Assembly (NCBI RefSeq): GCF_030156785.1
Contig: NZ_JASGLW010000005.1
Coordinates: 56,965 to 120,964, forward strand
Source of the DNA: Methanohalophilus sp.
GTDB lineage: Archaea > Halobacteriota > Methanosarcinia > Methanosarcinales > Methanosarcinaceae
DNA: 64,000 nucleotides
Direction: 5' to 3'
This document shows positions 57,942 to 64,000 of the stretch, piece after piece. Numbering within the stretch: the stretch's first letter is position 1; each line of letters starts with the position of its first letter. The notes under the pieces were generated by a model. It did not search any database. It was not told the origin of the DNA and saw only the letters and a program-made list of their open reading frames with translations. The translations under genes and the position numbers were made by a program.

Positions 57942-58472
57942 ATGCTTGTTACCGTAAGCGGACTACCAGGAAGCGGGACTACCACCACAGCAAAATTGCT
58001 GGCGGAGAAGTATGGAGTTGAGATGATCTCAGCAGGGGATGTTTTCCGTACCCTTGCAAAAGAGCACTCCATGTCTCTTGCAGAATTCGGGAAACTTGCA
58101 GAATCTGATCCTTCAATTGACAGGATGATTGACGAGAGGCAAAAAACCATTGCCCATGAGCAGGACAATATCATTCTTGAGGGTAGGCTTGCAGGTTATA
58201 TGGCAGAAGATGCTTTGCGTATCTGGTTGCAAGCTCCTCAGGAAGTGCGTGTCCGGCGAATTGTGGAAAGGGAAGGTTCTTCTTTTGAAGTCAGACTTTC
58301 TGAAACCATAGAGAGGGAAGCATCAGAGGCATTGAGATATCAGGAAATATATGGAATTGACATCAACGATCTTTCTATCTATGATCTTGTTATAGATTCT
58401 ACGCGGTGGGATCCGTATGGAATTGGTATGATTATTTCTGCAGCAATTGATGCTACAGGCGGTTTTTCCTAA
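57942..58472 (+). CDS. cmk: Cytidylate kinase, archaeal type
   Basis: 176 residues from ATG 57942. P-loop GLPGSGTTTTAK near residue 7 (GxxGSGTT, typical of archaeal Cmk), ISAGDVFRTLAKE near 31, and the GRLAG segment near 85. Phosphorylates CMP and dCMP. In many archaea L34e precedes and L14e follows it in this string; neither is present. Confidence 0.93.
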   Translation: MLVTVSGLPGSGTTTTAKLLAEKYGVEMISAGDVFRTLAKEHSMSLAEFGKLAESDPSIDRMIDERQKTIAHEQDNIILEGRLAGYMAEDALRIWLQAPQEVRVRRIVEREGSSFEVRLSETIEREASEALRYQEIYGIDINDLSIYDLVIDSTRWDPYGIGMIISAAIDATGGFS

Positions 58473-58493
58473 ACCATGGAGGGTAGGTAGGAA

Positions 58494-59498
58494 ATGCCGA
58501 AATCTTTATTTTTTGAAAGGCGTGGTCATCTTTTAAAAGCAAATGCAACTACGGATTTGCGTTATGGTTGTGATCCTTATCAGCGTCCTATAAGGCAGCA
58601 TCTGATGTACGGGGTTGTGAATCTCAATAAACCCGCAGGGCCTACAAGTCATGAAGTGACTGCATGGGTTCGTGATATACTGGAATTACCCAGAGCAGGC
58701 CATTCAGGTTCCCTCGATCCGAAGGTTACGGGTGTTTTGCCTATTATGCTTGGGAAAGCCACCAAGGCTGTTTCTGTTCTGCGGCTTTCTGCAAAGGAAT
58801 ATGTTTGCATGATGCGGTTGCATAAGGAGGTGCCTCACTCACGTATAAAAGCCGTATGTGAGGAATTTGTAGGGCCTATTTATCAGACCCCTCCGATTGT
58901 TTCGGCGGTAAAACGCTCCCTGAGAATCAGGAATATCTATTCCCTTGAGGTTCTGGATATTGAAGGTCCATTAGTTCTCATGAAAGTCAGATGTGAGGCA
59001 GGGACATACATACGCAAACTCTGTCACGATATTGGTCTGGTTCTTGGTTGTGGCGGTCATATGCAGCAATTGATAAGGACTTCCACAGGTCCCTTTGATG
59101 AAAGTACTGCGGTTACTTTACACGATCTTAAGGATGCCTATGTACTCTGGAAAGAGGAGGGGTGTGAGGATGAGTTGCGCAAAGTCGTAAAACCGATGGA
59201 AGAAGGACTTACTCATTTGCCTGCTATCACAATACGGGATTCTGCAATAAATGCAATCTGCCATGGGGCTGCACTGGCTGTGGTGGGTGTTGTTGGTGTG
59301 GATGAGTCGCTTGAAAAAGATTCTCTGGCATGTATTTTCTCACAGAAGGGTGAGGTAGTTGCACTTTGCAGGTCACAGATGAGCGCAGAGGAAATCCTTA
59401 TTAGTGAGCATGGAATCTGTGCAATCACCGAAAGAGTAATAATGGATGCGGATATTTACCCATCAGGATGGAAGTCAAAGTCGCAAGGTTGCGACTGA
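58494..59498 (+). CDS. truB: tRNA/rRNA pseudouridine synthase Cbf5/TruB
   Basis: 334 residues. Catalytic Asp in AGHSGSLDPKVTG near residue 75, KEYVCMMRLHK near 100, the RTSTGPF near 195, and a C-terminal PUA domain (about 250-325). Cbf5 is the catalytic protein of H/ACA guide-RNA complexes and also makes tRNA pseudouridine 55, a site shared with Pus10 encoded in this window. GGAGGGTAGG lies before the ATG. Confidence 0.95.
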   Translation: MPKSLFFERRGHLLKANATTDLRYGCDPYQRPIRQHLMYGVVNLNKPAGPTSHEVTAWVRDILELPRAGHSGSLDPKVTGVLPIMLGKATKAVSVLRLSAKEYVCMMRLHKEVPHSRIKAVCEEFVGPIYQTPPIVSAVKRSLRIRNIYSLEVLDIEGPLVLMKVRCEAGTYIRKLCHDIGLVLGCGGHMQQLIRTSTGPFDESTAVTLHDLKDAYVLWKEEGCEDELRKVVKPMEEGLTHLPAITIRDSAINAICHGAALAVVGVVGVDESLEKDSLACIFSQKGEVVALCRSQMSAEEILISEHGICAITERVIMDADIYPSGWKSKSQGCD

Positions 59499-59525
59499 AT
59501 ATTCAACTTAATTTCTTAATTTCAT

Positions 59526-59609
59526 GCCGAGGTAGTCTAGTGGTAGGGCGCAAGCCTGGAAAGCTTGTGGGGCATAGACCCCTCGGGAGTTCGAATCTCC
59601 CCCTCGGCG
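59526..59609 (+). tRNA. tRNA-Ser (GGA)
   Basis: Class II tRNA with long variable arm. Acceptor GCCGAGG pairs with CCTCGGC; anticodon stem CAAGC/GCTTG around loop CTGGAAA gives anticodon GGA. The variable arm is TGGGGCATAGACCCCT, followed by T-loop TTCGAAT. Discriminator G59609, as expected for archaeal tRNA-Ser. CCA is not encoded. A T-rich stretch follows and may end transcription. Confidence 0.95.
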
Positions 59610-59760
59610 CTCTGCTTCTCTTCTTGATTTGATTCTGCTTATTATGGAGTACAAATTACACTCATCCCATCGGTTGCGATACAGTTATTTCTATTTCATG
59701 TTGTTCATGTAGTGTGAACTATCTTTAAAGAATTCCATTTATTTAGATTTCCAGCAAATT

Positions 59761-59810
59761 GTGCAGACCTTTATAAATGGATTCCTGAAAAATAGGTCTG
59801 CACATAATAA
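59761..59810 (+). repeat. Leader-like repeat copy A (with 10-bp inverted ends)
   Basis: GTGCAGACCT and AGGTCTGCAC form a perfect inverted repeat around a TATA-like TTATAAATGG (59761-59803). The same element, less perfectly, recurs exactly 200 nt downstream, just before the CRISPR repeats. Copy A has no repeats after it. Confidence 0.6.
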
Positions 59811-59963
59811 ATGCCCTTTTAAGACAATTTCTGATACATTTTAGCCGTTTAGTGACTATCGAACTATTTCGAACTATTCTTTGATTTTTACGATGATGGC
59901 TACTGAAGATGTTTTTATAAAGTTCGCAAGTAAAAATTGGCACTGGCGCTTGATATCGATTTT

Positions 59964-60010
59964 CAGACCTTTATAAAGGGTTCAGTACAAAATAGGTTTG
60001 CACATAACAG
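59964..60010 (+). repeat. Leader-like repeat copy B, next to the CRISPR array
   Basis: CAGACCTTTATAAAGGG then AAAATAGGTTTGCACATAA, matching copy A with substitutions. The TATA element CCTTTATAAAGG (59969-59980) is a good promoter candidate for the array, which begins 59 nt after it; the expected transcript start is near 60000. Confidence 0.6.
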
Positions 60011-60068
60011 GGCAAAAAAGAAGCCTTTTAAGGTCTTAAAAATCTATTTAAAGGAATAATTACATAGG

Positions 60069-60323
60069 GTTGAAAAGAGGACCCGCGAAAATAGGGTATG
60101 GTAACACCAGATGTGCCGGATGAGAAGTATTGTGCAGTGCGTTGAAAAGAGGACCCGCGAAAATAGGGTATGGTAACTTTGCCTTGTGTTTCTTTTGTTC
60201 CCACTTAAGTGAGTTGAAAAGAGAACCCGCGAAAATAGGGTATGGTAACCTTGCAAACCAATTCAATTTGGCACCTGTTGATATACGTTGAAAAGAGGAC
60301 CCGCGAAAATAGGGTATGGTAAC
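60069..60323 (+). CRISPR. Four-repeat CRISPR mini-array
   Basis: Four 37-bp repeats at 60069-60105, 60141-60177, 60213-60249 and 60287-60323, separated by three unrelated spacers of 35, 35 and 37 bp. Each repeat starts GTTGAAAAGAGGACCCGCG and ends GGGTATGGTAAC; the third differs by one base (GAGAACCC for GAGGACCC). The GTT/AAC ends and an internal ACCC/GGGT pair allow a small hairpin. The leader-like repeat lies on the left. No cas gene is in the window. The last repeat ends 31 bp before the argB start codon. Strand is assigned from the leader-like element and is not certain. Confidence 0.88.
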
Positions 60324-60354
60324 ATTTAAGCACTTTAATTTTAATCTAAATCCT

Positions 60355-61245
60355 ATGTCAGACCTGCCAGATTGCCAGATTGAAAAAGTTTTGATAGAGG
60401 CTTTGCCATATATTCGGGATTTTTATGGCTCCTATATGGTTATTAAGGTAGGTGGCCATGCAATGGTGGATCCTGATATAATGAGTGCGATTGTAGAAGA
60501 TCTTGTACTTCTTCGCTATGTTGGCATCCATCCGATAATTGTACACGGTGGTGGCCCGGAAATTACGGAAAAAATGGAGAAGTTTGGTAAGAAACCTGAG
60601 TTCATTGGCGGACTTCGCATTACCGACGATGAGACTGTGGAAATTGCACGGATGGTGCTTGTCGGGAACATCAATACGCGTATTGTATCACTCATTGGAA
60701 AGCATGGAGGCAAAGGTATCGGGCTTTCAGGTAAAGACGGTAAGATGATTATCGCCCGCAAAAAACCCACCCAGAAAATATTGATAGATGACAAAGAACA
60801 CAGCGTGGACCTTGGCTGGGTAGGGGACACAGAAATTGTAAATCCTGACTTAATTTATATCCTCACCGAGAAAGGATATATTCCAGTCATCTCACCGATC
60901 GCAATGGACAGCGAAGGCAATGCACTTAATATCAATGCTGATACGGTGGCAGGAGATATTGCCAAAGCCCTTCATGCAAAGAAACTTATTTTGATGACAG
61001 ATGTTCCGGGTGTGCTGAAAGATCCTTCAGACAAATCAACCCGTATCTCACGAGTACGTGCATCTGAAATTGAGGATATGATTTCAGAAGGAATACTCAA
61101 AGGTGGAATGATTCCAAAGATGCGCAGTGCCGCAAACAGTGTTGAAAACGGCGTGGAACGAGTGCATATAATAGATGGAAGTGTTGCTCATTCCCTGTTA
61201 CTTGAGCTCTTCACAAACCGCGGAATAGGCACGATGGTATTCTGA
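60355..61245 (+). CDS. argB: Acetylglutamate kinase
   Basis: Second step of arginine synthesis: phosphorylation of N-acetylglutamate. 296 residues from ATG 60355 (MSDLPDCQIEK); the frame extends to an ATG inside the last CRISPR repeat (60316), but the added residues are unlike the family. Motifs: VIKVGGHAM near residue 30, HGGGPEIT near 64, GLSGKDGKM near 125, and LTDVPGVL near 219. No clear ribosome-binding site is seen, and the upstream 300 bp are occupied by the CRISPR array. Confidence 0.94.
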   Translation: MSDLPDCQIEKVLIEALPYIRDFYGSYMVIKVGGHAMVDPDIMSAIVEDLVLLRYVGIHPIIVHGGGPEITEKMEKFGKKPEFIGGLRITDDETVEIARMVLVGNINTRIVSLIGKHGGKGIGLSGKDGKMIIARKKPTQKILIDDKEHSVDLGWVGDTEIVNPDLIYILTEKGYIPVISPIAMDSEGNALNINADTVAGDIAKALHAKKLILMTDVPGVLKDPSDKSTRISRVRASEIEDMISEGILKGGMIPKMRSAANSVENGVERVHIIDGSVAHSLLLELFTNRGIGTMVF

Positions 61246-61450
61246 CTTAATGGGTTACCATGCACCCGAAAGTTCTGCAAAACATAATCTGCAGAAATCT
61301 CTGTATCTTCATGTCTCATTCCTGTTCCCGTATGCAGCAATATCATTTTGTATAACTTTTTTCCCTTTTGGGATATGCTGATTGGTAATTAGCTAATTGC
61401 GACAATATATAAGATATATTAATACATAATGTTGAATACTGGCTGTGAAA

Positions 61451-61588
61451 ATGCCGTCAGTTCCTTTAAAAGGGAGCGAAGGCTGGGGAATTGAAGGGGA
61501 TATGAATTCGCAGGTTCGTCGCAACGAGTACGCAACGGCTTTTAAGAAGCTTCACAAGTCCCACAAGATTGAGAGCAGCTTAACTTGA
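61451..61588 (+). CDS. Possible 45-residue basic protein
   Basis: A short frame MPSVPLKGSEGWGIEGDMNS... ending ...KIESSLT, in a 480-bp gap. It is basic in the second half (KKLHKSHK). A TATA-like element, ATATATAAG at 61404-61412, lies 39 nt upstream, so a short-leader transcript is possible. No ribosome-binding site. Family not recognised. Confidence 0.35.
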   Translation: MPSVPLKGSEGWGIEGDMNSQVRRNEYATAFKKLHKSHKIESSLT

Positions 61589-61747
61589 CACAAGAAAAAA
61601 CGAAGGATGTCATACGGTACATAGAATCTAATCCAGAATCATGGATATCAAGAGAGTATGGTTGAATTCACTTGATATGATAGGTAAAATCTACAATCAA
61701 CTAAATAACTTGAAAAATGAAGTATCCACATGTGCACGTACGTATTA
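61589..61747 (+). other. Fragmented coding-like sequence before the methyltransferase
   Basis: From TTG 61585, in another frame, TQEKTKDVIRYIESNPESWI runs to a stop near 61665. From ATG 61678, MIGKIYNQLNNLKNEVSTCA ends in a TAATG overlap with the methyltransferase start. Both stretches are protein-like and helical, but broken; they may be a decayed gene or two short leader ORFs. Confidence 0.35.
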
Positions 61748-62398
61748 ATGAAAATACTTGAATCTTCCCCGGGCAGGTATGACATGGGTATCCGAATTCT
61801 CACATTAGGGAGACTGGATGGGGTTTATGATCGTTTAACAGCTTATATAATAAAGGGGCAGAAGGTTCTTGATATCGGGTGCGGTAGCGGGGCATTGACA
61901 CTAAGAGCAGCTCAGAAAAATGCAAAGGTGAAAGGGATAGATATCAACCCACTAATGCTGGAAATTGCACAAAATCGGGCAAATGAGGCAGGACTTACAC
62001 AAAACATAGAGTTATGTGAGATGGGTGTTGCTGAACTTGGAAGCGAAGAATCGGAAAGTTATGATGTTGTTATGAGTGGTCTTTGTTTTTCTGAATTGAG
62101 TGAAGATGAATTAGGTTTTACCTTAAAAGAAGCAAAAAGGATACTGAAGATAGGCGGCTTTCTGCTCATTGCCGATGAAGTAAGACCAAAAAATATCTTC
62201 AAAAGAATAGTTAATTGGTTGATAAAAATTCCTCTTGTAATAATCACTTATCTTATTGCACAAACCACTACAAATAGCGTAAGGAACCTACCGGAAAGAG
62301 TGGAAGAAGCAGGTTTGCAAATAGAGTCTGTCAGATTTAACAAAATGGGTAATTTTATTGAACTGGTGGCAAGGCGACCGGAAGAGACAACGAAATGA
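61748..62398 (+). CDS. SAM-dependent methyltransferase coupled to the HgcA-like gene
   Basis: 216 residues from ATG 61748. SAM motif I is VLDIGCGSGALT near residue 37, the Asp-containing GIDINPLMLEIA near 58, and motif post-III ILKIGGFLLIADEV near 132, the UbiE/COQ5-type class I pattern. A hydrophobic stretch IVNWLIKIPLVIITYLIA (near 155-172) suggests contact with the membrane. The stop overlaps the next start by 4 nt (ATGA), so it is translated with the HgcA-like protein. It could supply methyl groups to that corrinoid protein or methylate a partner; both are hypotheses. Confidence 0.82.
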   Translation: MKILESSPGRYDMGIRILTLGRLDGVYDRLTAYIIKGQKVLDIGCGSGALTLRAAQKNAKVKGIDINPLMLEIAQNRANEAGLTQNIELCEMGVAELGSEESESYDVVMSGLCFSELSEDELGFTLKEAKRILKIGGFLLIADEVRPKNIFKRIVNWLIKIPLVIITYLIAQTTTNSVRNLPERVEEAGLQIESVRFNKMGNFIELVARRPEETTK

Positions 62399-63546
62399 AT
62401 CTACATTATCTTATAGTATATCTTGTTGAAACATTACTGAGGTTTATTCCCATACCCTGTAAAACGGGTTTGATTAAAATAGGGAATCCTGACAGCAATT
62501 CACCTGTTATTCTTACCTGCAATTATCATCTGACTGTAGAGAAAGTAAGAAGGGCACTGGATGGTATGGATGTAAATCTTCTTGTTGCCAACAGCAGAGG
62601 GATCAACGTCTGGTGTTCAGCTGCAGGCGGTCTTTTCACAAATCACGATGTTGTTTCAGTCCTGAAAACAAGTGGTATTGAAGAAATTGTAGATCACAGA
62701 AATGTAATACTACCCCAGCTTGCAGCCACGAGTATCGAAGGTAATATTATACAGAAAAAAACTGGATGGAAGGTAACGTGGGGGCCGGTTTATGCAGATG
62801 ATCTCCCTCATTTTATAAAAAACAATTTCAAAAAAACGGTGGAAATGCGGAAAGTGAAGTTTTCTTTGGTGCAACGTGTCGAGATGGCTGTAGCATGGGC
62901 ATTTCCGATCACTGTCATCATGATCCCCATCATGAGTATTTTTTGGAGTTCGGCTGTTTTTTCTCTTACATTACTGATATGGTTTTTATCATTTTCAATC
63001 TTTGTATCTTTTCCACTTTATGCTGACTATCTAAGTTCTGAGGATAAGCGGATTGGCATTGCTTTCTTTGATTTTAGCCGGAGCGGATTTCATCTAATTC
63101 TATGGGGGATTGTCGTACTTTGTCTTGTTATTTATAGTGTTTTGATTGGAGATTTCAGCTGGCGTTTTATTTTTTCATGGGGATTTATTTCGCTCATTGT
63201 TGTTCTCATTTTAAGCCTTGATCTGATGGGCAGTACTCCGGTATACAAAAGCAGTTTGACTGAAGATCGATTTTTAAAAGTTGCTCTTGATAAAAATAAG
63301 TGTAATGGCTGTGGTTTTTGTGAACAGGTTTGTCCAAGGAACTGTTTTGAAGTGGATAGAAATCGACATATTGCAGCAATGCCAGAGGCGGTTCGATGTG
63401 TTCAATGTGGTGCCTGTATCGTTCAATGTCCATTCAATGCCCTGTATTTCAGAAGCCCTGAGGGTGAAATAATACTGCCGCAAACCATCAGAAAATTTAA
63501 ATTAAATCTCATGGGAAAACGCCTTGTGAAAGTGAAGGAGAACTGA
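62395..63546 (+). CDS. HgcA-HgcB-like fusion: membrane corrinoid protein with ferredoxin domain
   Basis: 383 residues. Residues 1-160 match HgcA, the cobalamin protein of mercury methylation, and its relative CFeSP: cap-helix motif NVWCSAAGGLF at 71-81 with Cys74, then HRNVILPQL at 101-109 and GPVYADDLP at 130-138. About four membrane helices follow (168-205, 231-250, 260-278), as in HgcA. Residues 290-355 form an HgcB-like ferredoxin with CNGCGFCEQVC and CVQCGACIVQC, binding two 4Fe-4S clusters. Differences: the HgcA consensus NVWCAAGKGTF is altered at four positions, and the C-terminal cysteine pair of HgcB is missing. Fused HgcAB-like proteins are known in a few archaea and, to my knowledge, were not shown to methylate mercury. 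Methyl transfer to another acceptor is possible. Preceded by a SAM methyltransferase gene. Confidence 0.85.
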   Translation: MNLHYLIVYLVETLLRFIPIPCKTGLIKIGNPDSNSPVILTCNYHLTVEKVRRALDGMDVNLLVANSRGINVWCSAAGGLFTNHDVVSVLKTSGIEEIVDHRNVILPQLAATSIEGNIIQKKTGWKVTWGPVYADDLPHFIKNNFKKTVEMRKVKFSLVQRVEMAVAWAFPITVIMIPIMSIFWSSAVFSLTLLIWFLSFSIFVSFPLYADYLSSEDKRIGIAFFDFSRSGFHLILWGIVVLCLVIYSVLIGDFSWRFIFSWGFISLIVVLILSLDLMGSTPVYKSSLTEDRFLKVALDKNKCNGCGFCEQVCPRNCFEVDRNRHIAAMPEAVRCVQCGACIVQCPFNALYFRSPEGEIILPQTIRKFKLNLMGKRLVKVKEN

Positions 63547-63679
63547 GAGTGAATCAAAATTTATTCTCTTTATACTTACAATAGGATTAGCAAGCTTAAA
63601 CGACAAGGTAACAAATTTGACTTTTTCAATGTTGAAATTATATTTCTCTTTAAATATTTTTGCAGTGTTTTGTTTTTAG

Positions 63680-64000
63680 GAATAGGAGAATATGCTGAGG
63701 TAGCACCTCTCACTGCACAGGCTGTTGCAGAGGAAATTGGTCTGAAAAGCCACATGGTATGCTGCAGGGAAAAGATGTTGATAATGGCGTTTGACCTCGA
63801 ATTGAAAGATGCATTGGTTGAAACAAAAATCCTTGTGAGGATGACAACTTTGCAAGTCTGGTTTGGGGTGTTGAGGAAGGGCGGCGAGAATATAACAATA
63901 TCTTAAAGTTTACGCGATATCTCCTTTCATCCAATTTTGGGGAGATAATTGCAATAGCTGGTGCCATACTCCTGAACATGCCGTTGATACTTCTACCCGT
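63680..64000 (+). pseudogene. Decayed P-type cation ATPase, runs off the window
   Basis: One frame (63693-63850) reads VAPLTAQAVAEEIGLKSH and then LKDALVETKILVRM, the nucleotide-domain text of P2-type ATPases (HPLTAQAVAxEIG, ... ALxxTxVFARM). The next frame (63841-64000) reads EDDNFASLVWGVEEGRREYN and KFTRYLLSSNFGEIIAIAGA, the hinge and first C-terminal membrane segment. The region between, which should hold the GDGVNDAP motif, is missing, and the frame shifts at the join. The phosphorylation site DKTGT and the N-terminal half are also absent upstream. This is a broken calcium/cation-pump gene; any further fragments lie beyond 64000. Confidence 0.8.

Noticed and set aside
60044..60266. Minus-strand ORFs of 68-70 codons with a repeated peptide (LPYPIFAG)
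   Set aside because: They are translations of the CRISPR repeats; the repetition is at DNA level with unrelated spacers, and there is no ribosome-binding site.
62395..63546. Claim that this organism methylates mercury
   Set aside because: The cap-helix changes and the missing C-terminal Cys pair do not match proven HgcA/HgcB, so sequence alone does not support that activity.

Overview
The window is chromosomal DNA from a methanogenic archaeon, most likely a methylotrophic member of the Methanosarcinaceae (Methanolobus, Methanococcoides or Methanohalophilus type). The grounds are a complete formylmethanofuran dehydrogenase operon in the order fmdE-F-A-C-D-B, archaeal ribosomal proteins (L21e, S4e, L32e, L19e), RpoF, Pus10 and TrmY, a GHMP-type shikimate kinase, LonB, KaiC-like ATPases, PGF-CTERM and PGF-pre-PGF surface-protein signatures, and TATA-box promoters. 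The genus is inference; no 16S gene is present.

Layout. 1-4810 (minus): Mrp-type Na+/H+ antiporter genes mnhA-B-C-D and the first codons of mnhE. 5102-5395: tRNA-Val, tRNA-Phe and tRNA-Gly, followed by about 1.1 kb with no intact gene. 6544-13218 (minus): fmdEFACDB with a trailing fdhD. 13446-15053: a PGF-CTERM surface protein. 15564-22832: information-processing genes (DHH phosphoesterase, EngB-like GTPase, TrmY-Pus10, L21e, RpoF, DUF655, KsgA, HemK-like methyltransferase), with a radical SAM gene and a possible small partner ORF on the other strand. 22922-27088: two tandem hydantoinase/oxoprolinase-like genes. 27121-29241: a PD-(D/E)XK-like protein, shikimate kinase, chorismate mutase and PurE. 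29259-36741: response regulators, a KaiC-like ATPase and a LonB-TldD-TldE proteolysis set. 36778-40209: a large secreted subtilase. 40881-43105: a decayed small gene, an Hsp20 and a methyltransferase. 43506-59498: the S10/spc-type ribosomal protein super-operon from L3 to L15, then secY, adk, a YidC/EMC3-like gene, cmk and truB/cbf5. 59526-64000: tRNA-Ser, a four-repeat CRISPR mini-array with a duplicated leader-like element, argB, a SAM methyltransferase overlapping an HgcA-HgcB-like fusion gene, and a decayed P-type ATPase gene running off the end.

How the genes work together. The fmd operon supplies the formylmethanofuran step of C1 metabolism, run oxidatively during methylotrophy. The Mrp antiporter links to the ion gradient of the same energy metabolism. 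Pus10 and TrmY perform successive modifications of tRNA position 54. The ribosomal block is a normal archaeal super-operon.

The most unusual locus is 61748-63546. There a SAM methyltransferase overlaps by 4 nt a membrane protein that joins an HgcA-like corrinoid domain (NVWC motif, HR-x-x-ILPQL segment, GPV-x-A-x-DLP segment) to an HgcB-like two-cluster ferredoxin. It departs from classical HgcA/HgcB at cap-helix positions and lacks the C-terminal cysteine pair. Fused HgcAB-like proteins have been described in a few archaea, so the family is not new, but its function is unsettled. Several gaps hold decayed genes (40881-41076, 61589-61747, 63680-64000), suggesting recent gene loss.
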